A stretch of 64,000 bases of DNA from SHXR01 sp046160305. Lineage in GTDB: Bacteria > Pseudomonadota > Gammaproteobacteria > Burkholderiales > SG8-39. A program made the position numbers and the translations under genes. The stretch covers positions 1-64,000 of the forward strand of contig JBJXGX010000025.1 of assembly GCA_046160305.1 (NCBI GenBank), read 5' to 3'. Below are positions 61,324 through 64,000 of this stretch, piece after piece (position 1 is the first letter of the stretch; every line of letters starts with the position of its first letter). The notes beneath the pieces were generated by a model. That model ran no database searches. It saw nothing but the letters and a program-made list of their open reading frames with translations, and had not been told where the DNA came from.

Positions 61324-62682
61324 TCAAGCCGCACTGGCGAGGCCGATTTCGGAAAGGATCCGGCGACCCGACTCGCGAAGCGCGGCTTTCTTGCCGTGCA
61401 GATACGGATACAGCATCTTGCCGTCACGCTTCTTGAATTCACCGGCGATGAGCACATGCTCGATGTTGGACAAGCTCGTTTGGGTCACGACGGTCGTGAC
61501 CGGATCGTGGATCGGCCACATGTTGAGGTCGTCGGCATGGATGACGACGATATCGGCTTGCTTGCCCGGGGTAAGCGAGCCGATGCGGTGCGCCTGCTTC
61601 AGCATCTTCGCGCCTTCGATCGTGATCCACTCGAGCGCTTCCCGGCAATAGATCGTCGATGTCGGCGGCAGCTTGCCGATCGTGCGACGCGATTCGTCGT
61701 TGTCCAGACCACGCTGGCTCGCCATCGTGACGCGCGCCACCGCCAGCATATCGCCGCCGATCATCGACTCGAGATCCACACCGAGCGACGGTTGCGCGCC
61801 GAGTTTGCGCAGGCGCCCGGTAATGGCGAACCCATGGCCTTGCGCCAGTTCGGTTTCCGGTGTCAGCGAGAAGGTCACGCCCTGTCCGAGCATGAAACGA
61901 AGCTGCTCGTCGGTCAGCGTCTGCCCATGCACGATGTTGTTGTTGTCACCAAGCAGACCGTCCTTGCGCAGGCGATCCCAGCCGTCTGGTGTGCGTGCTT
62001 CAGCGCCGGCGCAATGCATGCTCGCGATGAGCCCGTATTCGCGCGCGAGCCTGAAATCGTCCACCGCCACGTCGTAGGTCGAGTAGTGCGGCCCGAGAAT
62101 GGCAAGACCGAGATTGACGAGCTGGTCCTTGCTGGTGAAGCGTGTCTTCGCGAGCCTCTCGACTTCCGAGCGCGGATGCGGCACTTCCCAGAACGGCTTT
62201 TGTCCGGGTTTAGGATCAGGTTTGGGCGAGCCATGAAAGAACGTCGCACGAATACCGGATTCGATGAGCCCGTCAATCGCCCGATCGGTGTGGTCGGGGG
62301 TCGGATTGTTGTGGCACCAGTCGCCAAGGGTCGTGGTGCCGCAGTTGATCTGATTGAGTGCGCCCATCAAGGTCGCAATGTACAGATCATCGGGCTTGAA
62401 CCTGGTCGCGAGCCCGGCGTGCATATGATGGAAGTATTCGATCAAGGTCCAGTTCGCCGCCACCCCGCGCAGCGCGGTCTGCCATGTATGCATATGCGCA
62501 TTGACGAGCCCGGGGATGACAATCCGCCCCGTTCCGTCGATGATTGCGGCGTTCGGCGCATTGATCGAAGGCGCGATCGCCTTGATCTTGTCGCCATCGA
62601 TGAGGAGATCTCCCTTGGCAAGATCGCCGATCGACGGGTCGAGCGTGACAAGGGTGGCGCCTTTGACGAGGGTCTGGGCCAT
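61324..62682 (-). CDS. Metal-dependent amidohydrolase (AtzB/TrzN/SsnA-type deaminase-hydrolase)
   Basis: 452 residues. The composite beta domain begins TLVKGATLVTLDPSIGDLAKG, and the barrel shows the metal motif VNAHMHTWQTAL, a later His in SMHCAGAEA, VHGQTLTDEQL and the PGKQADIVVIHADDLNM end. The family deaminates or dechlorinates N-heterocycles (cytosine, triazines, guanine). The substrate cannot be named. It lies 19 bases after the second dehydrogenase gene in a leftward run. Confidence 0.9.
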   Translation of the reverse strand: MAQTLVKGATLVTLDPSIGDLAKGDLLIDGDKIKAIAPSINAPNAAIIDGTGRIVIPGLVNAHMHTWQTALRGVAANWTLIEYFHHMHAGLATRFKPDDLYIATLMGALNQINCGTTTLGDWCHNNPTPDHTDRAIDGLIESGIRATFFHGSPKPDPKPGQKPFWEVPHPRSEVERLAKTRFTSKDQLVNLGLAILGPHYSTYDVAVDDFRLAREYGLIASMHCAGAEARTPDGWDRLRKDGLLGDNNNIVHGQTLTDEQLRFMLGQGVTFSLTPETELAQGHGFAITGRLRKLGAQPSLGVDLESMIGGDMLAVARVTMASQRGLDNDESRRTIGKLPPTSTIYCREALEWITIEGAKMLKQAHRIGSLTPGKQADIVVIHADDLNMWPIHDPVTTVVTQTSLSNIEHVLIAGEFKKRDGKMLYPYLHGKKAALRESGRRILSEIGLASAA

Positions 62683-62701
62683 GGGTGTTCGCCTGGATGC
62701 A

Positions 62702-63628
62702 CTAATCGGACAAACCGTCCGACACCTTCACATTTTCCGCTTTCAATTCGAGGGCAGCCGCCTTGGCCAACTCAACAATGAGTACGGAGAAGTCCATATC
62801 TTCGTAACCACGCCCGACGACGCTTGCGATCGACTCGCGCGTCGCCGCGGCAGCGGGCATTGTCACCCCGAATTTTCTCCCGGCCATCATGCCAAGATCC
62901 ATGTCCTTCAATAGCAGCTTGCTCGTGAAGGTCACGGCGAAATCGAGGTTCACCAGCGCGGGCGTTTTATAGCGGGTGTACATCGATCCGAGCACGCTGT
63001 TGTTGATCGACTCCAGAAACACGCTGCGCGGAATGCCGGCCTTCTCGGCGAGCACGGTGATCTCGCATAACGATTGGATGATCACCCCGAACATGGTGTT
63101 GTGCGCGATCTTCCAGACGCGCGCCAACTCACCGGCGCCGACATACGTGACGCCGCGTCCGAACATCTTAAGGTAGGGCTCGGCGAGCGAGAACGAGGTC
63201 TTGGGCCCGGAGGCAACCGTCCACAGCTTTCCCGCCTTGACGACCTTGCCATTGCCTGAGACCGGTGCGGACAGGTAACTCACTCGCATCTTTTCGCACT
63301 GTTCACGTATCTCAGCCGAGCCATCATCGGAAATCGACGACGTATCGACGACGAGCCGCGGCCGGATTCGACCGGTGAGCAAACCGCCCTTGTCGAAGAG
63401 GACCTGCTTCACGTCCTTGGTCGTTGAGAGACTGGTAAAGACGATGTCGCGATCAGCGAGGTCGGTGATCTTCTTGACCACCTTCGCGCCGTGCTCCCCG
63501 AGCGGTTCGGCCTTGGAGCTGGTTCGATTCCAGACGGAAATATCGCACCCGCTCTTCGCGAGCCGATATGCGATCGCGTAGCCCATCCGCCCCAATCCGA
63601 TCCAGCCGAGTGTGTGCTTGCCTGCCAT
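62702..63628 (-). CDS. Beta-hydroxyacid dehydrogenase family (3-hydroxyisobutyrate dehydrogenase-like)
   Basis: 308 residues. The NAD-binding motif is LGWIGLGRMGYAIAYRL, the substrate loop is VVDTSSISDDGS with APVSGNG, and the catalytic Lys173 is in VWKIAHNTMF. It resembles, but is clearly different from, the dehydrogenase at 56614-57501. It lies 85 bases after the Bug-type gene and 19 bases before the amidohydrolase. Confidence 0.9.
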   Translation of the reverse strand: MAGKHTLGWIGLGRMGYAIAYRLAKSGCDISVWNRTSSKAEPLGEHGAKVVKKITDLADRDIVFTSLSTTKDVKQVLFDKGGLLTGRIRPRLVVDTSSISDDGSAEIREQCEKMRVSYLSAPVSGNGKVVKAGKLWTVASGPKTSFSLAEPYLKMFGRGVTYVGAGELARVWKIAHNTMFGVIIQSLCEITVLAEKAGIPRSVFLESINNSVLGSMYTRYKTPALVNLDFAVTFTSKLLLKDMDLGMMAGRKFGVTMPAAAATRESIASVVGRGYEDMDFSVLIVELAKAAALELKAENVKVSDGLSD

Positions 63629-63713
63629 GCCGCTTCCCTTCCTTCTTCGATTTTCCGGCGCATTCGGAGTACTGACCTCGCCGGTTGGAGTGTGTTTGTT
63701 CGTGACGCCGCGT

Positions 63714-64000
63714 CTAGTTCACCTTTGCACCGGTCGCCTTGACCACGCGCGACCAGCGCTCGATTTCGGATCGGATGAACGCCGCAAACTCCGCCGGCGT
63801 GCCACCGAGTGCTTCCATACCTTGCGCCTGCAGCCTTTCACGCACCGACGGCGTTGCCAGTACCTGTTGCAATTCGGCGTTCATGCGATGGACGATCGCC
63901 TCTGGGGTGCCGGCGGGCGCGGCGAACCCGAACCAAGCGGACGCCTCGAGCTCCGGGTAGCCCTGACCAGCCAGGGTCGGAAGCTCAGGCCAGGAAGCGA
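63714..64000 (-). CDS. Bug/TctC-type tripartite transporter substrate-binding protein, C-terminal part
   Basis: The leftward frame is open from the window end to TAG at 63714. It encodes 95 residues with the landmarks of the periplasmic Bug family: ELEASAWFGFAAPAGTP, AIVHRMNAELQQVLATP, then FAAFIRSEIERWSRVV and the end KATGAKVN. These proteins capture carboxylates or other small organics for TctAB-type transporters, and are numerous in Burkholderiales. The N-terminus lies outside the window. Its place before the dehydrogenase-amidohydrolase pair suggests it brings in their substrate. Confidence 0.9.
   Translation of the reverse strand, partial: ASWPELPTLAGQGYPELEASAWFGFAAPAGTPEAIVHRMNAELQQVLATPSVRERLQAQGMEALGGTPAEFAAFIRSEIERWSRVVKATGAKVN

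Noticed and set aside
61168..62781. A 537-codon rightward open frame opposite the amidohydrolase
   Set aside because: The amidohydrolase on the other strand has intact metal motifs, so this is a shadow.

Overview
This 64 kb window of roughly 60-65% G+C looks like the chromosome of a betaproteobacterium, most likely of the Burkholderiales type. The signs are the order pilC-pilD-coaE-zapD-yacG-Nudix/ThiE, argJ next to secA, a complete mraZ-to-lpxC division and cell wall cluster, and a Bug/TctC solute-binding protein. No rRNA, tRNA, insertion sequence, phage core gene or CRISPR array was seen.

Layout. 1-3590 (+): the end of a dipeptide/oligopeptide ABC importer (permease, two ATPases) followed by an ArgE-type deacetylase. 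3681-7211 (-): the translation cluster rpsP-rimM-trmD-rplS and ffh. 7343-14167 (-): an accessory, apparently single-transcript locus of eight exported or envelope proteins. These are a secreted protein made of four 35-residue repeats, a small secreted protein with one degenerate copy of the same repeat, two CsgG-related lipoproteins, an OmpA-family protein, a head-GIN (DUF2807) protein, a small exported protein of unknown family, and a caspase-fold protease. I read it as a candidate curli-like or amyloid-like surface fibre system and consider it the most interesting part of the window. 14602-21091 (+): a YpjD-type membrane protein, a CNNM/CBS protein, pilC, pilD, coaE, zapD and yacG. 21093-29820 (mostly -): Nudix-ThiE, an AAA+ ATPase, argJ, secA, an M23 peptidase, a DciA-like protein (+), an alpha/beta hydrolase and a small membrane protein. 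29909-48709 (-): lpxC and the whole dcw cluster.

49058-64000 is accessory and metabolic. It holds a nitroreductase-family enzyme (+) and a long leftward run built around a hydroxyquinol-type intradiol dioxygenase. The run also has two Gfo/Idh/MocA oxidoreductases, two amidohydrolases, an NTF2-like protein, a beta-propeller protein, a RidA homologue, two beta-hydroxyacid dehydrogenases and a truncated Bug binding protein. This suggests catabolism of an aromatic or heterocyclic compound; the substrate cannot be named. Set inside this run is a cassette of a trypsin-like protease, a DNA/RNA non-specific endonuclease and a GH19 muramidase/chitinase-like enzyme.

Regulatory elements supported by sequence are a sigma70-like promoter before rpsP, a promoter overlapped by GTGGGA boxes before mraZ, a strong hairpin between ftsZ and lpxC, a bidirectional hairpin between the nuclease and GH19 genes, and a structured leader with 25-bp-spaced direct repeats before the repeat-protein gene. 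Apart from mraZ, no transcription regulator gene is visible.
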